Shown in pieces: positions 53,417-62,233 of a stretch of DNA of 64,000 bases. The position numbers and the translations under genes were made by a program. How positions within the stretch are numbered: position 1 is the stretch's first letter; each line of letters starts with the position of its first letter. The stretch covers positions 32,201-96,200 of the forward strand of contig NZ_JALBWV010000031.1 in assembly GCF_022678645.1 (NCBI RefSeq), given 5' to 3'. The notes under the pieces were generated by a model. It was not told where the DNA came from. It searched no databases and was given only the letters and a program-made list of their open reading frames with translations. The stretch comes from Saccharopolyspora soli (lineage in GTDB: Bacteria > Actinomycetota > Actinomycetes > Mycobacteriales > Pseudonocardiaceae).

Positions 53417-53615
53417 CTGTCTTTGTTCTTGTTTTTGAAGCGGCGTCAGCCGCTTAGCCCACCCTCGCAACCGGCACCGCCGCGGGTTCTCAGGCGTCGT
53501 GTCGGGAGGACAGCCTCGACGTGGTGAGGGCATACATGATGTCGGGGATCCCGGACCGAGACGGCCTCTGAGGTTCCGCCACCCGCACCGCAAAGCAAAA
53601 CGAGTTCGAAGACAG
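53417..53615 (+). repeat. Structured ~200-bp repeat, copy B
   Basis: Same orientation as copy A, with ends CTGTCTTT and GAAGACAG. It shares the AAGCGGCGTCAGCCGCTT hairpin, GGACAGCCTCGACGTGGTG, and CATACATGATGTCGGGG. It fills the 211-base gap between the convergent HAD and 68-residue membrane-protein genes. Confidence 0.85.
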
Positions 53616-53623
53616 GCTCTGAG

Positions 53624-53830
53624 TCATCTCCGGCGGTTGCGCAGGACTGTTGCCACTACGCCGAAGATCAGGCCCGCCGGGCACAGCAGGGTTGCCAGGT
53701 TCAGCCAGATCGGCAGGTTCTGGTAACCGAGGCCGAACAGCACGAAGATCGCCGCGATCGCCAGCAGTCCCAACCCGAACATGACCATCGACACCGGGAG
53801 CGCAGCGAACCTTGGCGCGGAACTTGCCAT
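53624..53830 (-). CDS. Small two-helix membrane protein (68 aa)
   Basis: Two hydrophobic helices (about 13-34 and 40-62), ending in a basic RNRRR tail. The ATG start is leaderless (TACGCT 7 bases upstream), and the gene is divergent from cspB. It has no recognised family. The clean promoter and stop position at the edge of the repeat support a real gene. Confidence 0.65.
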   Translation of the reverse strand: MASSAPRFAALPVSMVMFGLGLLAIAAIFVLFGLGYQNLPIWLNLATLLCPAGLIFGVVATVLRNRRR

Positions 53831-53837
53831 GTTGACC

Positions 53838-53843
53838 AGCGTA
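53838..53843 (-). promoter_or_regulatory. -10 box TACGCT, leaderless start
   Basis: TACGCT on the minus strand lies 7 bases before ATG 53830. Confidence 0.45.
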
Positions 53844-54070
53844 TTCGCGCACTACGCCGGGTGCCGCAGCGACCCTTGGTCGATAAGGCCGGGTCTTATT
53901 CGCCGGGTACGCGGTACGCTTGTTGTGACGCGTCCCGGCGCGCCCGATTGCAGGCGTATTCGGGGCGCTTTCGTCGTGCCGGGGCCGTTCGGCTCCGCTC
54001 GGCGGAGCAGCAGGGACGACCGAGGACCCGGGGACCGGGCCAGTGCATTCGACAGGGAACGGTGAGGACA

Positions 54071-54463
54071 GTGCCGACCGGCAGGGTCAAGTGGTTCGAC
54101 GCGGACAAGGGCTTCGGCTTCCTGACCCAGGACGATGGGGAGGACGTGTACGTGCGGTCTTCCGCTTTACCGTCCGGTGTTGAGGCGCTCAAGACCGGCC
54201 AGCGCGTCGACTTCGACATGGCGCAGGGGCGCCGCGGCCCGCAGGCCCTCAAGGTCAAGCTGCTCGACCCGCTGCCGTCGGTGGTGGAGGCGCATCGTCG
54301 CTCGCCCGACGAACTGCACGGCATGGTCGACGACATGATCAAGCTGCTTGAGCTGAAGATCCAGCCCGACCTGCGCCGCGGTCGATACCCGGACCGCAAG
54401 ACCGCCAAGCGCATCGGCGAAGTCGTCCGCGCGGTCGCCCGCGAGCTCGACCCGGGCAGCTGA
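54071..54463 (+). CDS. cspB: Cold-shock protein CspB with C-terminal extension
   Basis: A 130-residue protein. Residues 1-65 are a cold-shock domain starting [17 protein letters not shown] (RNP1), but the RNP2 site is VYVRSSAL rather than the usual VFVHxSAI. A helical C-terminal extension (about 78-130: [34 protein letters not shown]) is shared with mycobacterial CspB (from memory). GTG 54071 is chosen for the PTG start; GTG 54062 is in frame. The ~145-base GC-rich leader from a TACGCT box (53915) could fold and respond to temperature. Confidence 0.92.
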   Translation: MPTGRVKWFDADKGFGFLTQDDGEDVYVRSSALPSGVEALKTGQRVDFDMAQGRRGPQALKVKLLDPLPSVVEAHRRSPDELHGMVDDMIKLLELKIQPDLRRGRYPDRKTAKRIGEVVRAVARELDPGS

Positions 54464-54482
54464 CCCAACCCACCCACAGAAC

Positions 54483-54692
54483 CTGTCTTCGTACTCGGTT
54501 TGCGTGGCGGTGCGGGTAGCGGAACCTCAGAGGTTTTCTCGACTCCGGGATCCCCGACATCATGTATGTCCATACACCACGTCGGGGCTGTCCTCGCGAG
54601 AAAACCTCTGAGAACCCGTGGCGGTGCGAGTTGCGAGGGTGGGCTAAGCGGCTGCGCCGCTTGAAAACAAGATCAAAAAACAAGCGCTCAGC
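54483..54692 (-). repeat. Structured ~200-bp repeat, copy C
   Basis: Inverted relative to copies A and B. The outer stem is 16 bases and perfect: CTCAGAGGTTTTCTCG (54526-54541) with CGAGAAAACCTCTGAG (54597-54612). The central hairpin pairs CCCCGACATCATGTATG (54552-54568) with CATACACCACGTCGGGG (54571-54587), with three mismatches. The far end has lost the GAAGACAG terminus where it meets the DUF2771 stop. Confidence 0.85.
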
Positions 54693-54694
54693 GC

Positions 54695-55171
54695 TCACTG
54701 CTGCACGTCCAGGATCCAGCTGCCGCCGATGCCGAAGTCGACACCGCCGTCGGCACTTGGGCTCAGCACCGCCGAGAACTGCTGCACTTCCACGTGTTCC
54801 AGCCGGGCACCGTCCGGCGGCAGGTTCAGCGTGTAGGCGAAGCGCTCGTTCGGCGGGAAGACCGCGCTGCGGCCGTCCAGCTCATCGCCGTTGATCCCGC
54901 GGTAGATGAACGCCACCTGCCACGGGGCCGCGGCGACTTCTCCGGGCACCGAGATCTGCAGCGGTTCGCGGCCGGGGATCCGCAGCTGGCCGACCGGGTT
55001 CTCGGGCGGTTTGGCGCAGTTCTGCCCGGTGGCGTCGCAGTACTGGGCGGGGTCGACGGTCACCGAGTTCCCGTGGGAGTAGAAGGTGACCTGCGGTTCG
55101 CTGGGGGCTGCACAACCGGCGACGAGGCCGAGGGATGCCACCGCCAGCAGCGGCTTCAGTCCACGATGCAC
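54695..55171 (-). CDS. DUF2771 lipoprotein
   Basis: A 158-residue exported protein. The signal ends in a lipobox (LGLVAGC), with the acylated Cys near residue 20. The mature domain is beta-rich, with a likely disulphide in PAQYCDATGQNCAKPP, VGQLRIPGREPLQISVP and a C-terminal GGSWILDVQQ. It matches the actinobacterial DUF2771 family, found near cspB in mycobacteria (Rv0875c, from memory). The GTG start is leaderless. It is unknown in function. Confidence 0.87.
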   Translation of the reverse strand: MHRGLKPLLAVASLGLVAGCAAPSEPQVTFYSHGNSVTVDPAQYCDATGQNCAKPPENPVGQLRIPGREPLQISVPGEVAAAPWQVAFIYRGINGDELDGRSAVFPPNERFAYTLNLPPDGARLEHVEVQQFSAVLSPSADGGVDFGIGGSWILDVQQ

Positions 55172-55177
55172 GCGTCG

Positions 55178-55183
55178 AGCCTA
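55178..55183 (-). promoter_or_regulatory. -10 box TAGGCT, leaderless DUF2771 start
   Basis: TAGGCT on the minus strand lies 6 bases before GTG 55171. It overlaps the stop codon of the upstream MFS gene. Confidence 0.5.
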
Positions 55184-56875
55184 CGACCTGGTCCGTAATC
55201 GCTGCGTGGCCGGTGCGGTCCGGCGCGGGATGCGGGGCAGCAGCGTGCCACCGCGTCCAGCGGTAATCGTCTGCGCCAGCACGAGAGCCATCACGACCGC
55301 GATAACAGCGAACCCGATCCAGTAGACCGGTGGCAGCAGGATCCCGAGCGCGCCGCCGAAGACCCAGCTGAGCTGCAAGATCGTCTCGGATCGGCCGAAG
55401 GCCGAGGCCCGCGATTCCTCCGGCATGTCGTGCTGGACGACCGCGTCCAGGCAGACCTTGGCCAACGCGCTCGCCGTCGCTCCCACCAAGCCGACCACCA
55501 CCGCCAGCGGCAGCCCGGACAGCAGCGCCGCGCAGACCGCCACGGCCACCGCGCTGCCCAGACAGGCGATGATCACCCGGTCCGGCTTGCCGAAGTGCAT
55601 CTTCGAACCGATGCCGTTGCCGAGGAAGCTGCCGACCCCGGCCGCGCCGCCGACCAGTCCGAGCAGCACCAACTGCATGAACGGCTCGTGCTGGGTGCTC
55701 TGCTTGATCACGAACGCGGCGAACAGCGTCAGGAACCCGGTCAGCAACCGGATTCCACCGTTGCCCCAAAGCGCGACGACCACGTGTCCGCTCAACGGGA
55801 CCTTCCTGGTCTGCCGGGGGTGCGCGCTGATCGAGGTCGGGACCTCGCCTTCGGTGCTCTCCACCCAGCCGGGGATCCGCAGGCACAGCCACACGCCGCA
55901 GGCCGCCATCGCGGCCATGAACCACAGCGCGCCCTCGGAACCCAGCAGCCAGGCGAAACCGGACGCGATCGCGCCGAAGATCCCACCCGCGGCCATGCCG
56001 AACGCGGTCAACCGGGAGTTGGCCTTGGTCAAGGTGATCTGCGACGGCAACACCCGCGGTGTCATGGCGGCCTTGAGCACGCCGAAGGACTTCGACAGCA
56101 CCATGCAACCCAACGCGGCCGGATACAGCAGCCAGCTGTTGAAGTTCAGCGCCATCACCGCCACGAGCAGCACGCGGACCGCGAACGACGCGGCGAGCGC
56201 GATGCGGCGACCCTGTTGCAGCCGGTCCAGCGCGGGGCCGATCACCGGTGCGATCACCGCGAACGGGGCGACCGTGATCAGCAGGTAGAGCGCGACCTTG
56301 TCCTTGCTCTCGCCGGTGGCGGCGGAGAAGAACAGAGTGTTGGCCAGCGCGACCGCCATCGCGGCGTCCACGGCGTAGTTGCCCATCACCGCGTAGGTGA
56401 ACTTCGCGAGCCCGGACCGGTCAGCACCGTCGGCGTGCGCCAGCGAGAAGAACATCCGCATCGCCCGCTGCGTCAGATCCCGGCTGCGCCACGCGGCAAC
56501 GCGAGTGACCGTCAGCTTCCGGGGCGGGGCGGTGCCCCTTGGCTTCTCCGGTTCCTCCTCGCGTCCCAGGTGATCTTCGGGCAGCGGTGGAAGCCGCCGG
56601 GAACCGTTGCGCGGCGGGGCGTAGTCGGGGTCTTCCTCCCACGGATACCGCCGCTCGTCCCGCCGGGACGTCGCGCCGCCCGCGGTGCCGCCGCCCCTGC
56701 CGGGGCTCGGCGCCTCGAACCGATGCTCGGCGCGCTGCGCTGACTCGTCGCGCTCCGCGTCCTGGCCGCCTTCGGCGTACCAACCGCGCTTGCCACGTTG
56801 ACCGGCGCCCCAGCCCGGACGTCCGCGCGAGGCGTCCGGCCGCTGGTCATCGCGTCGCAAACCCATGCTGTTCAT
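55181..56875 (-). CDS. MFS transporter with long disordered N-terminus
   Basis: A 564-residue protein. The first ~130 residues are charged, Arg/Glu/Gly-rich and disordered. About 12 membrane helices follow, with the MFS A-loop-like GPALDRLQQGRRIAL and SRLTAFGMAAGGIFGAIASGFA. It belongs to the actinobacterial group next to DUF2771 (Rv0876c, from memory). Substrate is unknown. A shorter start downstream of the disordered part is possible but has no better ribosome site. Confidence 0.9.
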   Translation of the reverse strand: MNSMGLRRDDQRPDASRGRPGWGAGQRGKRGWYAEGGQDAERDESAQRAEHRFEAPSPGRGGGTAGGATSRRDERRYPWEEDPDYAPPRNGSRRLPPLPEDHLGREEEPEKPRGTAPPRKLTVTRVAAWRSRDLTQRAMRMFFSLAHADGADRSGLAKFTYAVMGNYAVDAAMAVALANTLFFSAATGESKDKVALYLLITVAPFAVIAPVIGPALDRLQQGRRIALAASFAVRVLLVAVMALNFNSWLLYPAALGCMVLSKSFGVLKAAMTPRVLPSQITLTKANSRLTAFGMAAGGIFGAIASGFAWLLGSEGALWFMAAMAACGVWLCLRIPGWVESTEGEVPTSISAHPRQTRKVPLSGHVVVALWGNGGIRLLTGFLTLFAAFVIKQSTQHEPFMQLVLLGLVGGAAGVGSFLGNGIGSKMHFGKPDRVIIACLGSAVAVAVCAALLSGLPLAVVVGLVGATASALAKVCLDAVVQHDMPEESRASAFGRSETILQLSWVFGGALGILLPPVYWIGFAVIAVVMALVLAQTITAGRGGTLLPRIPRRTAPATQRLRTRS

Positions 56876-57186
56876 CCTGCCTCACCCCGCCTCCGGTCGA
56901 TCGGTTCTCCGCCGGATTTCGGCGGTTCCACGGATAAAGAGGAACGAACCCGCCCGCCAGATACACCCAGCCACGATCGAGCGACATCAACCGGCCAAAA
57001 GCGCCCCGTCCGAGTGGTTGCAGCACATCAGGCAGAAGTCAGCCGCCAGAAGAAGATGTCGCCATCGTCGTAGCGGTCGAACGGGCGCTGCGGAAGCAAC
57101 CAGCGCGTCGGCAGCCAACCTGGCTCGGTCAGCAGGCACTTGCCAGACCGTCCACCCGCGTGCCGAGCAGGTGCGTTCCGCCGGTA
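56876..57186. other. 311-bp spacer, no gene seen
   Basis: It lies between the MFS start and the end of the glutaminyl cyclase gene. No hairpin, repeat or convincing ORF is visible. Confidence 0.5.
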
Positions 57187-58026
57187 TCAGGCCGGGACGA
57201 ACCGAACTCGGAACATGGACGGCCAGTACTTCCCCGTGATCAGGAACTCGTCGGTGCCCGGCACCGCGGCGATGCCGTTGAGCACGTCCGCGTCCGCGCG
57301 CTGCTGCGGGTTCAGCAGCCCGGCCGCGTCCGCCACCCCAGTCACCTGCCCGCTCGCCGGGTCGATCCGCAGGATCTCGTCGCTGCCCCAGACGTTCGCC
57401 CACACCTGACCGCCGACGCACTCCAACTCGTTCAGCTGGTCGGCGGCCGCTCCGTCGCGGCGCACGTCGACCCCGCCGACCGGGGCGAACGTCACCGGGT
57501 CCCGGAAGGTCAGCCGGGCGCTGCCATCGCTCATGATCAGCCGCGACCCGTCGAAGCACACCCCCCAGCCCTCGCCGGGGTACTCCACTCGGCGCAGCTC
57601 GGCCAGGGTCGCCCGGTCGCGCTCGATCGCAACCCCTTCCTGCCAGGTGAGCTGCCAGATACGGTCACCCGTGACGGTGATGCCCTCACCGAAGAGTTCG
57701 GCCGGGAGTCGGGTTTCGCGGCGCACCTCGCTGGTGGCGAGATCGGTGGCGCGCAGCAGCGACGAACCGTACTGGCCGGTGCCTTCGTAGAGGGTGCCAG
57801 CGGCGATCTCCAGACCCTGAGTGAACGAGGAGCGGTCGTGCGGGAGCACGTGGATCACCTCCGTTCGGAGGTGTGGCAGGCTTCCCGCGTGCCCAACGCC
57901 CTGATCGGTTTGCTCGCGGTCCTGCTGGCCGTTGTGCTGCGCTGGTACCTGCGGCGCGCACGCCATCAACCACAACCCGGTGAGCACCACGCCGCACAGC
58001 AGACGTCGAGTCGGGAGGAATCGCAC
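57187..58026 (-). CDS. Glutaminyl-peptide cyclotransferase (beta-propeller type)
   Basis: A 279-residue exported protein, with a signal ending LWLMAC (possible lipobox). The mature five-bladed propeller of the plant/bacterial QC family has the conserved FTQGLEI, YEGTGQYGSS, FGEGITV and LNELECVGGQVWANVW. It would convert N-terminal glutamine to pyroglutamate on exported proteins. GTG 58026 gives the signal peptide. It is divergent from the DUF3027 gene with a gap of only 57 bases. Confidence 0.9.
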   Translation of the reverse strand: MRFLPTRRLLCGVVLTGLWLMACAPQVPAQHNGQQDREQTDQGVGHAGSLPHLRTEVIHVLPHDRSSFTQGLEIAAGTLYEGTGQYGSSLLRATDLATSEVRRETRLPAELFGEGITVTGDRIWQLTWQEGVAIERDRATLAELRRVEYPGEGWGVCFDGSRLIMSDGSARLTFRDPVTFAPVGGVDVRRDGAAADQLNELECVGGQVWANVWGSDEILRIDPASGQVTGVADAAGLLNPQQRADADVLNGIAAVPGTDEFLITGKYWPSMFRVRFVPA

Positions 58027-58083
58027 CCCGAAAGCTTGACACGCCCGGCGTCGACCGCGACCGCGTACGGCACAATCAAAAGC

Positions 58084-58956
58084 GTGACGCCTATGCCTGC
58101 TCCGATGACCAGCCCAGGCGCGGGTGCCCCGTTCGAGGACGCCGGGCAGCCTGCGCCCGTGCCTCTGAACCCGGAGCTCGCCGCGGCTGAGGATGTCGCG
58201 CGAGCTGCGGCGGAAGACGAGGCGCGGCCGGGGACCGATCCGATCGGCTCGCCGGTGCTAACCCTGGATGCCGAGGTCAGCGACCCGGTCGGGGCGCACG
58301 TCGGAGTCGAGCCGGAGGGGCCGCACGCGGTCACGCACTACTTCGAGTCGAACTACCCCGGCTACGTCGGCTGGCGCTGGGCGGTCACGGTCGCCAGCGT
58401 CGGATCGCACGAGCCGGTGACGGTCAGCGAGGTCGTGCTGCTGCCGGGCCCCGACGCGCTGACCGCGCCGGATTGGGTGCCGTGGAACGAGCGGGTGCGG
58501 CCCGGTGATCTCGGTGCCGGTGACCTGCTGCCGACCCGTTCGGACGACCCGCGGTTGGCGCCCGGCTACCTGGCCAGCGACGACCCTGCGGTGGAGGAGG
58601 TCGCCCGCGAGGTCGGCCTGGGCCGCAATCGGGTGCTCAGCCTGGAGGGGCGGCTGGAGGCCGCCGAACGCTGGCACAGCGGTGACTTCGGGCCCCGTTC
58701 GGAGATGGCGCGGATGGCCCCGGCAGCCTGCGGGACCTGCGGTTTCTTCCTGAAGCTGGCGGGTTCGATGGGCGGTGCATTCGGCGTCTGCGCCAACGAG
58801 ATCGCGCCCGCGGACGGCCGGGTGGTCAGCGTCGAGTTCGGCTGCGGCGCGCATTCCGAGGTCGATGTGGACACCTCGTCCACGGTGCCGGTGGCCGAGG
58901 TGGTCTACGACGACGCCACGCTGGACTTCGAGCCCCGAACTCCGGAGCGCGGGTGA
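58084..58956 (+). CDS. DUF3027 protein with cysteine zinc-binding-like motif
   Basis: A 290-residue soluble protein. The N-terminal ~45 residues are Pro/Ala-rich. The core has HYFESNYPGYVGWRWAVTVA and WVPWNERVRPGDLGAGDLLP, both DUF3027 marks. Near the C-terminus four cysteines occur as CGTCGFF...GVCANE...EFGCG, a likely metal site. CACAAT lies 7 bases before GTG 58084 with no ribosome site, so it may be leaderless. The next gene overlaps its stop as GTGA. The family is widespread in actinobacteria and uncharacterised. Confidence 0.87.
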   Translation: MTPMPAPMTSPGAGAPFEDAGQPAPVPLNPELAAAEDVARAAAEDEARPGTDPIGSPVLTLDAEVSDPVGAHVGVEPEGPHAVTHYFESNYPGYVGWRWAVTVASVGSHEPVTVSEVVLLPGPDALTAPDWVPWNERVRPGDLGAGDLLPTRSDDPRLAPGYLASDDPAVEEVAREVGLGRNRVLSLEGRLEAAERWHSGDFGPRSEMARMAPAACGTCGFFLKLAGSMGGAFGVCANEIAPADGRVVSVEFGCGAHSEVDVDTSSTVPVAEVVYDDATLDFEPRTPERG

Positions 58957-61931
58957 ACGACACGGACTTGTTCGGCGCGGCCGAGCTTCGGCAGGCCGTT
59001 CTGCAGTCCTGGGAGTCTTCGCCGACCCGGTTCCGCGAGGATGCCAACGCCGAGGAAGATCTCCGGCTCGGCGGTTACCGAGATCGCCTGCTGGTCGAGC
59101 TGGCGCAGAACGCCGCCGACGCGGCGGGCGCGGGCGGTGTGCTGCGGGTCGAGTTCGTCGACCGTGAGCTTCGAGTCGCCAACACGGGTGCGCCGCTGAC
59201 TGCGGATGGCGTGGCGGGATTGGCTTCGCTGCGCGCCTCGGCCAAGCGGGAGGGCGCGACGATCGGCCGGTTCGGCGTCGGATTCGCCGCGGTGCTGGCG
59301 GTGTGCGATGAGCCGCGCGTGGTGTCGACGTCCGGTGGCGTGGCGTTTTCCACGGATCGGACCAGGGAAGCGGCGGCGAAGCTGCCGGGCCCGGCCGAGG
59401 AGTTGGCGGCGCGCAAGGGCTCGGTGCCGGTGTTGCGGCTGCCGTGGCCGGTCGACGAGGAGCCTCCGGAGGGTTTCGCCACCGAGGTGCGGCTGCCGCT
59501 GCGCCCGGAGGTCGATGCGGACGCGCTGCTGGCGGCGTTCACCGACCAGGCCCCTGACCTGCTGCTAGCCCTGCCCGCGCTGACCGAGATCCGCATCGGC
59601 GAGCAGGCATGGCGCCGGGTGGACCAAGACGCGGATCGCGTGGTCGTGCACGGCCCGGTCCGCAGCGACCGGTGGCTGGTGCACCGGACGGTGGGCACCT
59701 TGAGCGAGGCCGCGCTGGCCGGTCTGGGCGTGGAGGCCCGGCACGCCACGCATTGGCACGTGACCTGGGCGGTGCCGCTGGACGAGAACGGCTCGCCGAT
59801 CCCGTTGGCCGAAGACGTGCTGCACGCGCCGACTCCGACGGAAGAGCGGCTGTCGCTGCCAGCTCGGTTGCTGGCGAGCGTGCCGGTGGAGCCGGATCGG
59901 CGTCGGGTGGCGTCGTCGTCGGCGTCAGACGCGGTGCTGACCTTCGCCGTCGAGTGCTATCCCACGCTGGTCGGCAAACTCGCGCCGGAGCACCGGACCA
60001 TGTTGGTGCCGCTGGCGGGATTCCCGCTGTCCGATGTGGACGAGAAGCTGCGGCAAGGCGTGAACGACCGGCTGCGCGTCGCGTCGTGGCTGCCCGCGGC
60101 GAACGGGCGCTTGGTCGCGCCGCTGGAATCCCGAGTTCTCGAATACGTCTCGCCGGAGCTCGTCGAACTGCTCCGCGACGTGATTCCCGGCCTGCTCACC
60201 GCTGATCTGGCCGACGCCAGGCACCGCAGGTCGCTGCACGTGCTGGAGGTCCGGCGACTCGGTGCGGCGGAGATCGTCCAGGCGGTCACCGGACTGCAAC
60301 GTCCGCCGAGCTGGTGGTACCGGCTGTACGACGCGTTGACCCCGGTCGAGGGCGCGGATCCCGTGGCGCGCGAGGAATTCGGTGCGCTGCCGGTACCACT
60401 GGCGGATGGCCGCACGGTGAGCGGCGTGCGGGATGTCCTGCTCAGCCACCGGGACGCCGACCTGGACCCGGCCGCAGTTCTGTCCACACTAGACATTTCT
60501 GGACTGCGCATCGCGCACCCCGAAGCGACGCACCCGTTGCTGGAAAAGCTCGGCGCGCACCCGGCAGGCCCGGAAGAACTGCTCGATGCCCCGTCGCTGG
60601 CGGAAGCGGTGCGCAGCAGCGTGTCCGATGCGCGGTCGGGCGCCGACGTCCAGCCGTTGGCCGAGGCGGTGTTGCGGCTGGTCGCCAGCGCGCGGCCGCG
60701 GGACTGGTTGGGCGCGTTGGCGCTGCCCGACGCGGACGGCGATTTCCGCCGCGCGGATGAAATCTTGCTGCCCGACGCCGCGCTGTTGGACGTGTTCGAC
60801 CCCGACTACATCGGCGAAAACGCGCCGCTTGCGGTGCTGGACGAGGACTTCGCGGCCACTTGGCCAGCGGACCTGCTGCTGTCGATCGGGGTGCTGGACG
60901 GCTTCGCCGTGCACGTCGAGGAAGACCCGGCAGAAGCGGATGAGACGTTCTCCGACGCCCGCCAGTGGTGGGCGGAGCAGGAGGCCGCGCAGCCGGAGAA
61001 CTGGCCGCCCGCCAGGTTCGTCGCGATCCGCGACCTCGACCTGGTCGCCGACGACGCCTGGCCGACCGCGATCCGCCTGCTGGTGCAGAACCCGGAAACC
61101 CTGCGGGCGCTGCGCGAACCGCAGAGTTACCCGACCTGGTGGATCGCGCGCTACGCGCTGCTCGCGGGAAACCCGCCTCGGCACTGGCGGTTGCCGGGCG
61201 CCGAAGAACTCGCGGGTCTGTACGACGCGGTGCCCGAAATCGGCCTGGGTAGCGAAGACTTGAGACTCGCGGGAGTGCGCGGCGAACTCCGGATCGCGGA
61301 CGCCGACGATGCCTCGGACCTGCTGGAACGCCTCGGCGACCCGAACCGGGCGGTGCGTGCTGGAACTGCGCTGCGGGCGCACCAGGCGCTAGCGGATGCG
61401 GTTGCGTGCGGCGTCGTCGATCCGGCTGAGCTCGATCCGCCGGACATGGTGCGTTCGGTGTCGGGCGCGGTGGTCAGCACCGGGCGGGCAGTGGTGCTCG
61501 ACGAGCCGTGGATGCTGAGCGTGCTGGAAGCGCCGCTGGTGATCGCGGGCGGTAGCCCGGACCAGTTCGACGCCGAAGCGCTGGGGGAACTCCTGGACCT
61601 GCCGCTGGCGTCCGAAGAGAACACGATGCAGGTGGTGGATCCGGGCCGCACCCAGCGCTGGCTCGACGTCGCGCGAGTCCCGTCGGCCTGCGAACTGCTG
61701 GGGATCACGGTGCCATCGGGCGAAATCACCCTGCACGAAGCGCTCCGCGTCCGAACCTCGGCGGGTGAGCGGCGCGTGCACTGGTGGGTCGAAAGCACGG
61801 GAAAGCTCCACGCGGAGCGAACCCCGGACGGCCTGTCCCGAGCCCTGGCCTGGGCAGCCGGAGCCTGGCACGAACGCTTCGCCCTAGCGGCCCTGCTGGC
61901 CGACCCGGAGGCAACAACCCTGCTCCGCTGA
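58953..61931 (+). CDS. Sacsin-N/GHKL ATPase-like large protein
   Basis: A 992-residue protein. The N-terminal GHKL-type ATP site (about 40-120) has the N-box LVELAQNAADAA, the NTG turn in RVANTGAPL and the glycine lid GRFGVGFAAVL, as in Hsp90 and sacsin. The remaining ~800 residues are helical and acidic with no recognised catalytic motif. It is coupled to DUF3027 by a GTGA overlap, so the two probably act together. A chaperone-like or DNA-related ATPase role is inference; no partner effector typical of defence islands is nearby. Confidence 0.85.
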   Translation: MNDTDLFGAAELRQAVLQSWESSPTRFREDANAEEDLRLGGYRDRLLVELAQNAADAAGAGGVLRVEFVDRELRVANTGAPLTADGVAGLASLRASAKREGATIGRFGVGFAAVLAVCDEPRVVSTSGGVAFSTDRTREAAAKLPGPAEELAARKGSVPVLRLPWPVDEEPPEGFATEVRLPLRPEVDADALLAAFTDQAPDLLLALPALTEIRIGEQAWRRVDQDADRVVVHGPVRSDRWLVHRTVGTLSEAALAGLGVEARHATHWHVTWAVPLDENGSPIPLAEDVLHAPTPTEERLSLPARLLASVPVEPDRRRVASSSASDAVLTFAVECYPTLVGKLAPEHRTMLVPLAGFPLSDVDEKLRQGVNDRLRVASWLPAANGRLVAPLESRVLEYVSPELVELLRDVIPGLLTADLADARHRRSLHVLEVRRLGAAEIVQAVTGLQRPPSWWYRLYDALTPVEGADPVAREEFGALPVPLADGRTVSGVRDVLLSHRDADLDPAAVLSTLDISGLRIAHPEATHPLLEKLGAHPAGPEELLDAPSLAEAVRSSVSDARSGADVQPLAEAVLRLVASARPRDWLGALALPDADGDFRRADEILLPDAALLDVFDPDYIGENAPLAVLDEDFAATWPADLLLSIGVLDGFAVHVEEDPAEADETFSDARQWWAEQEAAQPENWPPARFVAIRDLDLVADDAWPTAIRLLVQNPETLRALREPQSYPTWWIARYALLAGNPPRHWRLPGAEELAGLYDAVPEIGLGSEDLRLAGVRGELRIADADDASDLLERLGDPNRAVRAGTALRAHQALADAVACGVVDPAELDPPDMVRSVSGAVVSTGRAVVLDEPWMLSVLEAPLVIAGGSPDQFDAEALGELLDLPLASEENTMQVVDPGRTQRWLDVARVPSACELLGITVPSGEITLHEALRVRTSAGERRVHWWVESTGKLHAERTPDGLSRALAWAAGAWHERFALAALLADPEATTLLR

Positions 61932-61936
61932 GGGTT

Positions 61937-62233
61937 TCACCCGAAGCGCTCAGCCTTGACGGAGGCTAAGAACCCCGCCCAAGCCCGAGGCCCGAACGCC
62001 AACGTTCCGCCATCGCGGTCCTTGGTGTCCCGAACCCCAACAACTTCGGACCCGGTTCCCACCTCGACGCAGTTGGACTCTTCGCCGCTATAGCTGGATT
62101 TGTGCCAGCCAACTTCCACGCAGTTGGACTGGCTTGCGCTACGACTGGACTTCCGCCAGCCAACCTCTACGCAGTTGCTCTCTACCCCGCTGTAGCTGGA
62201 CTTCCGCCAGGTCCGCGCCGTCAAGATCTTCAC
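61937..62233 (-). CDS. DUF397 protein with triplicated motif
   Basis: A 98-residue protein. The DUF397 unit WxKSSxSxxxSNCVEVG occurs three times in tandem (about residues 9-25, 26-42, 43-59), an exact 17-residue period, before the usual GVRDTKDRDGGTLAFGPRAWAGFL end. DUF397 proteins form small partners of XRE/DUF5753 regulators and affect development and antibiotic production in streptomycetes. The ATG overlaps the upstream XRE gene stop by 4 bases. Three copies is more than I expect for the family. Confidence 0.93.
   Translation of the reverse strand: MKILTARTWRKSSYSGVESNCVEVGWRKSSRSASQSNCVEVGWHKSSYSGEESNCVEVGTGSEVVGVRDTKDRDGGTLAFGPRAWAGFLASVKAERFG
62060..62212 (-). repeat. Three in-frame 51-bp tandem repeats in the DUF397 gene
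   Basis: Residues 8-58 are three 17-codon units with silent and conservative differences, so the duplication is not brand new. Confidence 0.8.

Noticed and set aside
58953..61931. Defence-island ATPase
   Set aside because: No nuclease, restriction, CRISPR or mobile gene is nearby and the locus looks like core chromosome.
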